A stretch of DNA of 64,000 bases from Drosophila persimilis (Eukaryota; Arthropoda; Insecta; Diptera; Drosophilidae): positions 21,514,001 through 21,578,000 of the forward strand of contig NW_020825288.1 in assembly GCF_003286085.1 (NCBI RefSeq), in the 5' to 3' direction. The notes below the pieces were generated by a model that was given only the letters and a program-made list of their open reading frames with translations, did not search any database and had not been told where the DNA came from. A program made the position numbers and the translations under genes. The number at the start of each line of letters is the position of its first letter. Position 1 is the stretch's first letter. Positions 1 to 12,455 of the stretch are shown here, in pieces.

Positions 1-1684
1 TAAACTAAATGTAACTAAAAGCCTTAAGTGTGGTTTTAGCCTGGCCAAGAGCCCTGGCCCAACAATTAAGCTGAAAATGGGGCCAGTCATCCAGTCATCC
101 AACCAGCCAGCCAGCGGTCTTCTGTGTGGATTTTAGTTTGTATAAACATTGCTTATTGTTTAGTTGGTGGTGCTATCGTAGTTGGCTTAGCCTCCCGCCC
201 ATTGCCAAACCATTTTGAACTTTCGTGAAAACTCAGGCCAGACTTTCGGTCTGGCCTTCTGCTTCGCCTGAGTTTCCATTGTCACATTAACTTTTGTTTT
301 TTCGGGCGTCCAAAGCAATTCAAAATTATTTTATAGAGTAAGTGGTTTATGGATAAATATAAAACTAGAGGCAGGTTCTGTTGCGACCGTATGATACCTG
401 GTAGCTCTTAAAATCTTCTAAAAACTAAGAAAATATAGAGATATATAGATGCCGAAAAATGGTACAGCACAGACGAATGATATAATTCCGATGTTGAAAG
501 GATAGAAAATGATTTCCTTGCTAATACTTTAATATTTTCCAGCAGACTTAATCAACAACTGAGGCAGACCTTTTCCGCATTAAATTTTCAGTTATTCTAG
601 CATTTACTTGCAGGCTTTTATGTCTGCCCTTCTGCCACTTCAGGGGTTGAGCGAATGAACAACATGTCGTATGCGTAATAAATACATTGACAAAGCCCTC
701 ACACTCTTGCTCTCACACTTTTGTCTGTCTGTCCGTTTGTCCGTCTGCTTGTGTCAGTGACAAGCATATAAAACTAAATACGACATGATGGTCTGCCCTC
801 CTGCTCCTGCAGCAGCTTCTATTCGATATTCTATTGGTGTGTGTGGCAAGGACCCTCATGCTCATGTGTCTGTATCTCTGGCCAAATAGCGTGTAAAAAC
901 CAGCCCAACGCTCACCAACACCCAACGCATTTAAGCGCAATTTGTACTAATTAATACTGAATTTGCCATTGAGTGGAGAGAGAGAGAGAGAGAGCTACTC
1001 GTAAATAGATCCCCGACTGGGCTGCGGCAATTGAGTTTGTTCTGTGTTCTGTTTTCCCCCCATTGAGTGTTTGAGCTTCTGCCCGGATTGTCGCTCCAGC
1101 CCCATCGATGTCAAGGTGAATGAGTCCGTCGAGTGGTCTGTAACGGACTCTGAAATGAAATGAAATGGAAACGAATCGCTGGCGTAAGAATGTTGTTTAA
1201 TTGACGAGGAATTGTGGTTAGATAGATCATATTTTGGATATTTGTAAATACAAATTAAAGCTTTGCTTTACAGAGAATTTTTTCAATTTAATAAAAGAGA
1301 TTTTCACTCAAAAAATTCGATTGAAAGTTAAGGAGTTTCTTTCTGACTATTCATCCATAAATCTCACTCTTTCCCTTCGGTTTTCATTGTGGTGTCTGGG
1401 CCCATCAAAGTGTCATATTCCAGCACAACCGTCTATCAGTTGTACTGACGACCACAATTGGGGCTGGTCTTTGGATGCACATAAACCGCAATAAACAATT
1501 CCATACCATTTTCCACATTTCACTTTGTCATTCATGGTTTCTCTAACGAGTTTTTCGGAACTTTGCCATTTTAATTAACTTTGATTTGTGCTGGCAGTTT
1601 GATGGCGAAAGGTTTCCTCCGATTGCCATTGCAATTTTCGCCTTAATTGAACTCTGTTTTGGTATGTTTTGGCTTGTTTTGTAG
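1..1684. other. Non-coding: presumed intron upstream of the first visible 5-HT2A exon
   Basis: I see no coding exon here. The first visible receptor exon opens at 1685 in the middle of a codon, so at least one upstream exon (N-terminus, TM1 and TM2) must lie left of the window and this stretch is most simply its intron. It contains a GA microsatellite near 975-994 and otherwise AT-rich unique-looking DNA. Short open frames in it have no coding character. Confidence 0.6.
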
Positions 1685-4600
1685 GCTATTGGCCACTTGG
1701 TTTTACCTGGTGCAACATTTATGTGACCTGCGATGTTCTGGCCTGTTCATCGAGCATCCTGCACATGTGCTTCATCAGCCTTGGGCGATATCTGGGCATA
1801 CGGAATCCGCTTGGGTCCCGTCATCGATCTACGAAACGTTTGGCTGGCATTAAGATAGCCATTGTCTGGCTGATGGCCATGATGGTATCCAGCTCGATTA
1901 CAGTTTTGGGTAAGTATTGCAGACCCCGTCTACCCCTTACTAGTTGATAATGACCATCTTTTGTGTCCAATGTGTGCAGGTCTGGTCAATGAAAAGAACA
2001 TCATGCCGGAGCCGAATATCTGTGTCATCAACAATCGGGCCTTCTTTGTGTTTGGTTCACTGGTGGCCTTCTATATACCCATGCTGATGATGGTCACCAC
2101 CTATGCCCTGACCATACCACTGCTCCGCAAGAAGGCTCGATTTGCTGCCGAGCATCCAGAGAGTGAATTGTTCCGAAGGTAAGAACAAGTGGAAGAGTGG
2201 GTTTAATTTCTTCTACCTCTACACGAATACGAATACCATGTCCACGTTGACATTGAAACACAATTAGAACCCGATTCAAAAGTAAAAGAGGAAATGAAAA
2301 CCAACTTTCATGTTAATTATCAAACTCTCTTTTGGTCCAGCCAATCGATATCCTTCAATTATTCCACATGAAGAAGGGAATCCTTCTCCAGCAGAACTTT
2401 TACTTTACGGAACCAAATTTCCTTCATCGTTTTTTTTTTGCTTCCCTTAAATGTTGCAATTTTCATTCACCATTTACTGATTGACGGACAGAGGGGCAAT
2501 CAAAGCCTGGCCAAGCGCTGCAAATTAGCCTTAACTCAATCAGGCTTCATCGATCCACCTCTCACCACTCTTTTGTGTCTCGTGTCTTCTTTTATAGGCT
2601 GGGTGGACGCTTCACCATAAGGCCGCAGCATAGCCAGCAACAGTTACAGATGCACAGCAGCTTCAGCAGCGGCAATAACAAATTCCTGGCCATGAGTGAC
2701 AGCAATCGAAATTTTAACAATCCAGGAGGTGCTGGTGCCGGTGCCGGTTCCGATCGAGAAGGTGGAACAAGAGGCAACAACAGCTTGGAGGCCAGCGAAC
2801 GTCCATTGATGCAACAGAGAACGACAAGCAGCCGGAGCATTGGAACTGTCAGCTTTCGCAATGTGGCCAATGGGGGAGGAGGGAGCAGCAGCGGAACTGG
2901 AGGAGGAGTTGCCACCAGAGGTGGCCTAAGTGGTCGCAACAGTTTCCGTTTTACTGGCGGCGGCATCTTGCGTCATTCGTCAACACCCGCCTCCGGCAGC
3001 ATTTCAGCCGGGTCTTCAATACGAGCCAACAGGCCCCATTCGAATAGCTTCTGGCGCAAACACGGCGGCAATCCCAATCTAATGGACAGGTAAGCTTATG
3101 CCACAACATAGCATTAATTAGAGTGTGGAAACCACTTGAAAAACTAGAATTAGAGAGGCAATTCGACTCCACAGAATTGATTTGCGGTGAGTCCTTTGCA
3201 TAAGGACAATTAACCTTTAATTGGATTCTCTGTGGTCCTCCAGTTATGGTCAAGCACTGTCCCTATTCCAACTCGACCACAAATCGAAGTCATCCATGAA
3301 ATTAAAAGTCATTGCGGTCTTACCGGCCAGAACCGTCGGCAATGACAAATCCCAAACACAAAAACCCGAAATTCCCTAATCAATGACAAGAGATTCCGCC
3401 AACCAGAAAGAACCAGAATAAAAACATGATTATTATCTCCTGAGCACACAAAAGCTTTTATATTTATTACATTTGTTTTACACGACTCCACCTTCCGGGG
3501 AAACGGCTTAGGGCGCCATTTGGACCAAGTTTTTCCGACTACTTTCCATCAGGAAATTTACATAATTTACAATACATTCTAGGAAGTGCCAAGCGGGTTT
3601 TGCTCCTTGTTGTTGACTTCGGTTTTAGCCTCAAGTGATATTATGTTCATTTCTTTCCGTAACTCTTCTTTGTGGCAATAAGTTTTTGGCTTAAAGAGAA
3701 GGAATCCAAGTCCGTTCCCTGCCACAAGTAGCCGCTCCGTTCCACCATATGAGGGCTGGCTTGCAAACAATCAATTACAATCATCTCTTGTAATTAAATG
3801 CACATTCAGAAGCTGTCGCACAACATGGCGTATACATATTTTGCACCAGCCTTGTCCTGAACATAAATCACTCATACGACATGCGGTGCAGCGAGGGAAA
3901 CAGCAAAAAAAAGCACGCAAACACGAAACGGTTTGTCGCACTGGCACTTCAGCTGTGCTCCGGGTACCCTTCTTGCCACATTGTTGGTGTTTGCTGTTGC
4001 TGCAACAATAAATAGCACATAAAATGCAAAAAGGGAAGCCACAAGAAACGCCAGCAACGAATGTCACATCCGACAATGTAGCCAGAACTCCACAAAAGGA
4101 AAATAACCGAAAGATGGAAGCAAAGTGCAACCGAAAATGCCAGCAAAAATTTGCAAATGACATTTGCTTGCCGGTTGTCAGCAGAATTTTAGCATAACCA
4201 AAGCACGGAGGCGGAGGAGGAGGACGAGGACGAGGAGGTGAATTACGTAGAGCCAAAGTCAAGACCCAAGTAAGTCCTCGACTTAAGCACGCCCCGGGGC
4301 TGTGAATGGGGCTTCAGTCGCCCGCCGCCACTGACGAATGTCACGTTTATGCGCCTCGCTTTTTTGTGGGCATTATGTGACGAACAAGTTGGCGCATAAA
4401 TATATGAATTCCTAATGAGCCACGAGTCCAACAGCAAGCAGGTGGAACCTGAGCCCTGGACAACTTTTCGTTACAGGAAAAACTTTTCGCTTTCGCTTGC
4501 AAAATATTAGTTGGACATTTGACGCCACTTGGGCGGTGCTTATTTAAATGCTTCTGCTGTTTCTGCTGCTGGCAGAAATTGAAAAACTTTATGTTTTATT

Positions 4601-7028
4601 CGCTGAGGCAGCAACAGTTGCAAAGTTGCCAGAAAGGCTGCCTGCCACATTATAGCTGGCCTCCAAAAAGTTGCACTATGCATTTGTTGGCCCCCGCTGA
4701 GAGTTGAGATCACTTATTCCGATGTCCCGACTTCTGTCATCCAAAATGAGACAAAGTTGCCCCATGCAGGCACAAATTATAAATTCATCATTGGAGGATG
4801 TTCAAAAGAATGGACTGAGGGCTAAGTTTGCTGGTATCGTTTTTAGTTTCACTCTGCGCTGTGTCCTGCAGCAAGTTTAGTTTCGAAAGAGGAACAAAAA
4901 ACAAAGAAAGTTGTACGTTTCATTAGGTTGAGAAATTATCGTCTCATTAAGTTACGTTGTTCATTCTAGGATGCATAAATATAAATAATTTACAGTTTTG
5001 TTCTTCTACTTTTTGGATAATTGAACGCTCGTTACTGGCTATCGTTCCACCAAATGCTTTGCAGTTTAATTTTCGTTATTTCTTTTCACTTTATTTCATT
5101 CACTTGAATCCTTCTTAAAGACTTCTATCCCTCAAATTTCGTTTACTACTTTTTTTTTGCGCCACACCCATAACTTCACTTTAATACATCACTCCGCTGT
5201 GCAGTTTCCCGAAAGCCATTTCCATTCGCCCCCATCTGCCAAAAACAAAGCATTTAGCTAAATTGCCAGATCCTAAGCTCGGGCAGAGGATACATATGGG
5301 GAAGAGATCCATGACGGTTCAGGGGTTCGGTTCGCACACCCCGAGAAAAGTGAAAGTCATTACATTTGGCTCCTAAGGCTACCATCTCCTGTGCTCTCCG
5401 CCTCTGCAGCTCTACCGTCCTTGCTCCCTGCTCTCCTGCTGCTTCATTACATTAAAAGTCAATTTGATCAACTGTTGAGTTCGGTGTCGGAACGGATGGG
5501 TCCCAGGCAATCAAAAGACTCAAATCTAATATCAAACGCTCGCTAAAAGAAAAAAAAACAATCTAAATATGCGACTTTGCCCTTCCGTTTCCTTTGCCCC
5601 GAAAACCTGTTCTCTCACTCTCCACTTTCTTATAGCCATCCGAATCGACGAGCCTCTGTGCGTGTCAGCATCTCCCAGCCACAATTGGGTTACCCAACAA
5701 ATGGCAATGGAGCAGGAGCTGGAGGCGGAGGCAATAGCACAGCAGCTGCGACAACGAGCTGCACAACTCCTGGAGGCGGTGGAAATGGCTCCAGCATAGT
5801 GAGCATATCTACCATACAGGGACATGGACAGAACCACAACCAGAGCGGAGACGGAGGCGGGCGCGGAGGTGGCAATCACCACCTGGAGCAGCAGGTGAGG
5901 TCTATACCGACAGCGAAGCCTGACGAACGACAGCAGCGCCACAAATTGCGTCCCTTTAAGTTTGCTTTAAATCGTGTGGCCACGCCCACACTCAATTTGC
6001 GGTGAGTGAAACAATAAATTAATTATGCGGAAAAGAAACCCCCAGGACAATAACTGAATCGTATATCTCTCTTTTTGTTAGGTTCCTTAACAATCGCAGC
6101 AAACGAAATAGTTTGTCTGCCAATGCAGTGGCCACGGAGCAGAAGGCCACCAAGGTCCTGGGTCTAGTGTTCTTCACCTTTGTCCTGTGCTGGTCTCCGT
6201 TCTTCATACTGAACATCATTTTTGCCGCCTGTCCCGGTTGCCAGGTACCCGAGCATGTGGTCAACACCTGCCTCTGGCTGGGATATGTCTCCTCCACGAT
6301 CAATCCCATCATCTATACCATCTTCAATCGGACATTTCGGGCGGCATTCATACGTCTGCTCAAATGCAATTGCGAGCGGTAAGTTTTTGGCATTGTGGAA
6401 TACTAATTTATTGCTATGGAGAGTGCATTGTGCTGGGAATTGATGTGCAACGTGACGTATGATTGATTTTCGTGTATTTGTATTTTGATTGGTAAAAGAG
6501 AGGAGGGAGAGAGGAGAGGCGATGCAAGATGAATGACCAGCCATTAAGAAGAGGGATTATAGCGCATTGTCCAGCAGGATTAAAGGGGCATTTCCCTTGA
6601 AAAGAAACGAGAGAATAAATGAAATTTAATACAGAATATACTCATTCAAATATTTGATTTTGGATACCCTCTAAAAGGACAGGAATATTGAGTTGCCACA
6701 ACTCTTTTACTTTTTAAGATAAAAGTCTGTTCTTTTGGGTTCGTTTTTCTATACCCTCATTTCATACGAATACCCTGTAGAAAAAAGAGAGATTGTTGAA
6801 CCGAAAAAACCTAATATTATTTTTATTGAAATCCCTTGTAGTTCTGGTCGACCTTTGCGCTATCGCTCTGTGACCGAAGGACGCGGAGCCCTGAGCCTGT
6901 GCGCCCCATCTGCTCTACCGTTGGCAATCTCCTTTCAGGGCGCACCACTCATGACGCCATCCACTGCGAATGCGACGCCGCTGAGTGAATTTCAGGGCAG
7001 CTATACAATTGACGACGACGAATGCTAA
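1685..7028 (+). CDS. 5-HT2A: Serotonin receptor of the 5-HT2 class, GPCR (partial, 5' exons outside the window)
   Basis: Six coding exons: 1685-1909, 1980-2178, 2598-3089, 5636-6001, 6082-6378 and 6842-7028 (stop TAA). Phases join through all five introns and give about 587 residues. Exon 1 encodes TM3, including the amine-binding Asp in CDVLACSSS, and TM4. Exon 2 encodes TM5 ([16 protein letters not shown]). Exons 3 and 4 encode a very long Gly/Ser/Asn-rich third intracellular loop of roughly 300 residues. Exon 5 carries TM6 with FVLCWSPFF and TM7 with the NPIIY motif. The tail ends in IDDDEC. The family is a plasma-membrane receptor for serotonin that couples mainly to Gq. The usual DRY at the end of TM3 reads GRY here. 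The 2.5-kb intron 3090-5635 is the longest visible. I chose 5-HT2A over 5-HT2B because MED31 and slx1 lie downstream, as I recall for D. melanogaster. TM1 and TM2 are not in the window. Confidence 0.93.
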
Positions 7029-10000
7029 GAAGGAACCACCGACCCCACCAGCATTCTCTCACCATAAAAAAATACGAATTTATAATGAAGCGAAGAAGCT
7101 ACAACAACAAAAACTTAGCTCGAACTTGAGGCAACTGTACTTTTAGCTGCTTATTAAGCAAAGAACTGCAGGGTGATCCATGCGTAACAAAAACCAAAAA
7201 CTCCAAACACAATCAATGCGACAACAACTGATGGCTTTTGCGGCAACTGTACCTACAGCAAGAGTAACAAAAAAACCTTTAACTTTTAACTTTAACAAAA
7301 ACTCATCATATCGTTGTATGACAGACGGCAAGAGATACATAGATAGAGGAAAGACCAACAGGAATAGAGAGTGAGAGAGAGAGAGAGAAAGATAGCGAGT
7401 GTGTTTATGATGAAGTGACTGTACCTGTGTTTTCATTTCCATGCCAACATTTTCTAGCTTTAATCGAACACACACACACTGTATTTGTAGCGTTAAGCCT
7501 AAAGCCTAAGCCTAGACTAAACATAACTTTAAATGATTAAAGGAAAGGAATACCTAAAATTAATTTTTAACTTAAGTGAGTTGAAAAAGCATTGAGAAAC
7601 CTATTGAAATTACCTGTGTAGCAGCTGTGTTTGTTAGTCATTAGAATGCTAAGCCTCTAAATAGTTTAAGAAGTACATAGTTCGATTAGTATGCCTACAC
7701 TTCCCACTCGATGCCTATTCCAATGTCCAGGCAGCCTTGCTGTTTCCCTAGTTCCCTTAGTCCTGTGTATGTCTGTGTATGTCTATATAGTGTCTAAGTT
7801 TAATGTTAAATGCAATACTTGATATATATTATATATTAAATGGAAATATACTATTTCTCTGTACGAAATGGTTCTCCTCATTTCGAATGACACAAGTTTT
7901 TCCAGTCCTGAAATGGTAGCGATGTCGTGGAGTGGAAATACTTGTTCGATGGAGATGATTATGGGGTGTTTTTCTAGACTTGATGCCACAAGTTTTTTGG
8001 AAACATAGGCTGAAAATGTACACAAATTTCCTTTCGTGTTTCCTTAAATTATTATAATTTTAGTTTATGACAAGAGACGATTCTTATCTAGGATGAGCCG
8101 ATGAAGAATCTCTTATGAAGCGAGTACCATCAGACATCATCTTGTATGTCATATCTTTCGTATTAATTAGTGAAAACTTCTACTCCAATTCCTTTAAGCA
8201 GCTACAGCCAGCTCGTTTCTCAGTCAAAAGATTAGCCAGATCCCCCAATAAACTTGCTGCAGGACATCAAAACAAAGGCTTTGCCCTTTTCAAAGATTCC
8301 ACCACCACCACACGAAATGACAAACAAATATGTACTTAATATTGTACGCCAGGATGTGTTTACTTTCAGCAACAATTCCGGCATACAATTCCTTTGAGAG
8401 AGCATAGCTTAGAGTTCCGGAATGACAATGCCGTCGGTTGCATTTGCAAAGCCGCAAAACCGAGGGAGACAGAGAGAAACAGACCGAGGGACGGAGAGAC
8501 CGACAACGTGCCCCACCACAGCCCAGCACAGCACAGGCCTGGGGCGTATCTAATCAAGATATGTGAGTGTTAGGCGGACTTAAGTGCTTTACGTCACAAG
8601 CTCCCACTAACTTCTGTCACTCTCCCGTTTGCTCTTTACACCCACACGAGTACACAGATAAAAACCATACATGAAACATCGGTTTGCTTGACAGCCCTGC
8701 CAAAACTTTGGATATAGCTTCCAATAATCGCATGCGCGGTAGAAGATGGGGTTCTGTGTTCTGTCATAAATGCCATGAAAATTGCATTATTGGTATGAAT
8801 TTAATGCAATTCGAATGTTTTGAAAGGAAGAAAGTTTTGCACCACCCAAAAATCATTTTCTTTTGATTTTCTGCTCTTTGTTTTTGCTTTGGGTTTGTCA
8901 AGTGAACTGAAGCGGAAATCGGAGATGGAGAAGGCACTGGATGTGGAACTGAAACTGAAACTGAAACTGAGTGCCGAAGACTGCTTTAAGTTGCAGTTGC
9001 CAGTGCCATGACAAATTCCCTCTGTTGCATGTCTTGTAGAAGGAGCCAGGACCAGCAGACGGCAGCTAAGACCGCTAAGGCGATACGAAAGCCAGTCGCC
9101 AAGGCCAGGAGCTAGTGGCAGAGAGGAGCCTGACAACAACAAAGTTGTGTTTTTACAATTAAGTTGCCACTGACTGACGGTTGTTTATGGCTTAGAGCAG
9201 ATATGGCCACAAGAGTTGAAAGAGAGAGAGAGAGAGCAGGGACTGGAGGGAGGGTCTGTGGTTCACCGTGAAATTGATTGCACCGCCGGCATTTTACCTC
9301 CTTAGAGAGAAGAGAGCTCTTGCTCTTGGCTCTTGCCGCATGCACTTGGCTTTTCTCTTCTGCGTATTAAGTGCGTTGATTAACATCTTAAGGTTGGCAA
9401 TTCGGTGGTCCTTGGTCCGCCTTCTTAATACAATTTATTTAAATTTGTGCCTGTTTTATTGTGTGTTTTCTTTTCCAAGACACAAATCACAGGCAAAAAT
9501 GCTGAGATCGCTCAATCTTTGGTTCATACGAGCACATTTTCATAAGAAAGACATTCAACTTATTTATTATGCCACACACTCACTCAGGCACACTCGTAAT
9601 GTATGTATTTGGGGTGCGTGTGCCACAGACAGACTGTCATTCAACACTTTGCCGCTTCATTAGCCGCAACCAAGTGTGGCAGAGAGGCTGAGAAGGCGGC
9701 AGAGGAGTCGCGTTTCGCCACTGATTACAATAGAAATGTCATTTGGGGTAAATGCTATTTGTTTTTTCAGACAGAAATTTCTGGCCTGAAAAAGTACAAG
9801 TAGCTAAGCAGCATTTTGGGGCTGTAGGTACTTCGGTTTATTTTCTCAAATAAAAACTAAGGAAATAAATTCTGGTAAAGAAATATTAGAATACACTTGA
9901 GCACCACATACGAAAGCTCTACAATTACGACTAGATTTTAGTCAAATTTGAAGATCTCTGCACTTATACAAACCATTAGATACGCATAACCTTCTATCCC

Positions 10001-12455
10001 CACAAATACCCTGTACTTGAACATACTCGTAAACTTCAAAGTGAAGGCTGATTTTGGTGTGTGCCTGTACTTAGTACAAACAAAAGTAGCAATAGCACAG
10101 GAAGCAGCCAAACATCAACAACACATCGACAACAGGGCGTATGCGTGATGGACAGCGGGTTGACTTGCCTTTTTTTATGTTGATTTTGGCACGATTCTTG
10201 TGTTTTTCTTGCACTCATTGTTTGCTGTTTGCTGTCAGTGCTGCACGTGTGGCCCAAAACCGGAGACTCTTACACCCGCACCATGGCCTCCCCAGTCATG
10301 TATGTTATTGATAAAGGGATTTGGCTTGTAAGCCCCGTCGTGCTTCTCTTCACCCAATCACTGTTGAGGCAATTTTAAATGTGTGCCTCAAATCTCTGGT
10401 GGAAATTTATGTATAAATCGGGAGAGCAAAGGTTATGGGACCACTCAACTGTGTAGTTTTAGCTTGAGCATTCAGCAAACGAATTAACTACCGCAAAATG
10501 GGTTTTCCCTTCCTCCCGCCGTCCCATCCTGTAATCTGAAAAAGGACAAGTAAAGGATAGAAGGACTCGAAGACCATCCATGGTTTTGCCACCTTTTTCG
10601 TGTGCTCTGCGCGGATTAGTCAAATTGGTTTTTGCCTGGAGACGTGGCTAGAAAGAGACCACACCCTACCCCTGCCACCGACTAGAGTAAGTCCGCGACA
10701 GCTCCAAGTTTGGCCCCCGCTGATGGCCAGGTTATTTACTTACTTTAGCCAGCGAGGAGAGCCCGAGAGCCATTCACAGCTGCCAACGCTGACAAATTGG
10801 GGGCTTCACTTTGATGGCAACAAAGTGAACGGGGGCCCGGTTTTTGGATGGGGGATGGATAGGTTTGGAGTACTTTGGGAGACGCTGGCAACATGAGGCA
10901 CTGAAAAAAGAATAGAATACCATTTTGCAACATGTTGCCAAAGGGCGAAGGGGGCGACTGAACCCTGATTAACCCCAGAGTTAGAATAAAAAGATCCCTA
11001 AAAGGTCCCTCATAATTTCTACGAAACTGGAAATTGAATTGTCTAATTAGGCGCTGCTAAAGCAACATTTGCTAATTGCTTATAAATTGTTAAATGCTCG
11101 CCAAACAGCTGACAGGCGACAAAGGGTTAATGACGGAGGCTACCAGCATCCAGAATCCCGGAAGGTGTATGTATATGCACATCCTGGACAGGGCAGGACA
11201 GGGCAATTAGCAGGCGAAACAAATGACCATTTTGTGTTAATTAGCGGATTGCCTTCCATTTTCGGATGGTTGGGTTCCATTCGTGAATGGGTGTGGGCTT
11301 TCGGGGGCTTTAGTTTTTGGATGGGTGCATGAGTGACGGACACTGGCGGGGGGTTGCGGTTGATTAGCATTGACAACTAATCGGATTGGCCAGTTGTTGA
11401 AGCATGTTTAGCTACTTAATGGCTTACAAGCTCTGCTTACGATTTCTTTAGTGGTTTGAATCGGGCACTGCTTATGGTTTTTGTTGGTGCCTGACTAAGA
11501 TTGAGTTTGTGACTTGGGGCTCTGATTAAGATGGAGTTGTTGACTCGGAAAACTGATCGAAATTCAATTAATGAGTTGAACAAATCAACTAAATGCATTT
11601 TCACCAACAAAGTTGTGCACTTTTCCTCCTTTTCGATCCCAGATCCACAAACAGTGTGGGAGACAGCTCGGAGGAGATGGGAAAATTTAATTAAAATGCC
11701 AAATCCAATCCACAGCTACCACTGACTACCTGGAAAACCCAACCGCCCACAAACTGCAATCAATCACAGAAATTAAAAATATTCACTCAAGTCCTAGGAA
11801 AAACGTGGGGACCAAGAAAGAGAAGACAAAAGAAAAAAACGGATTAAAAAGAAGGGAAATAAAAACCCACACCACACAAACACAAGCACACAAAAAAGTG
11901 ACTTGAAAATAAATAGATTTATCTTCAGGTCCCACAAGATGGGAGATTGCCAGTCGATGTGAATGAGGGAAACGGTTAGGGGCGTAACTGGGTGTGCACA
12001 CATGCGATTCTTGATTTCTAGCACCACTAAAAAAAATAGGAATGTTATCTTTTCTTTTTTGTTTTCAAATGAAAATTGAGGAGGGTTGCCAAAGAAAACT
12101 CTTGAAAATCTTTTTTTCTAGTTGAGCAATGAATAAGTTTGTATTTCGGGGCAATGCGTTTAACATTAACATCGATCAAGCTTTCAATAGTTCAAAGTTT
12201 GATTAACTTACAGTATGCTGTCATATATTTACATGAATAACTTACAAAAATTAGCTTTCCTTTAGAGAACATAAATGTCTGCGTGCTTCTCGCGACTCTT
12301 TTTTAGTACATCTGATTAGAGATAATTATAAACTATTTGGTATCTTATTAAACTAAGAGAAACATAAACTGTTTAAGCCGGTGGTTGCTTGGTTACTTTC
12401 TTCATTAATCCTTTGATCCTTCCTCCTACTTCTTTGGTCGAACGACGAGTCGAGT
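7029..12455. other. Non-coding stretch between 5-HT2A and the CHTOP-like gene
   Basis: About 5.4 kb without a supportable gene. The first several hundred bases are probably the 5-HT2A 3' UTR, including a GA run near 7370-7390 in A-rich DNA. The 3' UTR of the minus-strand CHTOP-like gene should occupy the right end. Simple sequence occurs near 8945-8975 (tandem CTGAAA) and near 9217-9236 (GA). Open frames up to 131 codons exist but have low-complexity or unlikely composition and no start context. I see nothing else assignable. Confidence 0.55.

Noticed and set aside
3771..4262. 163-codon minus-strand frame inside a 5-HT2A intron
   Set aside because: Cys/Phe-rich composition from antisense of AT-rich intron, Pro run from a GGA repeat, no recognisable domain or splice context.
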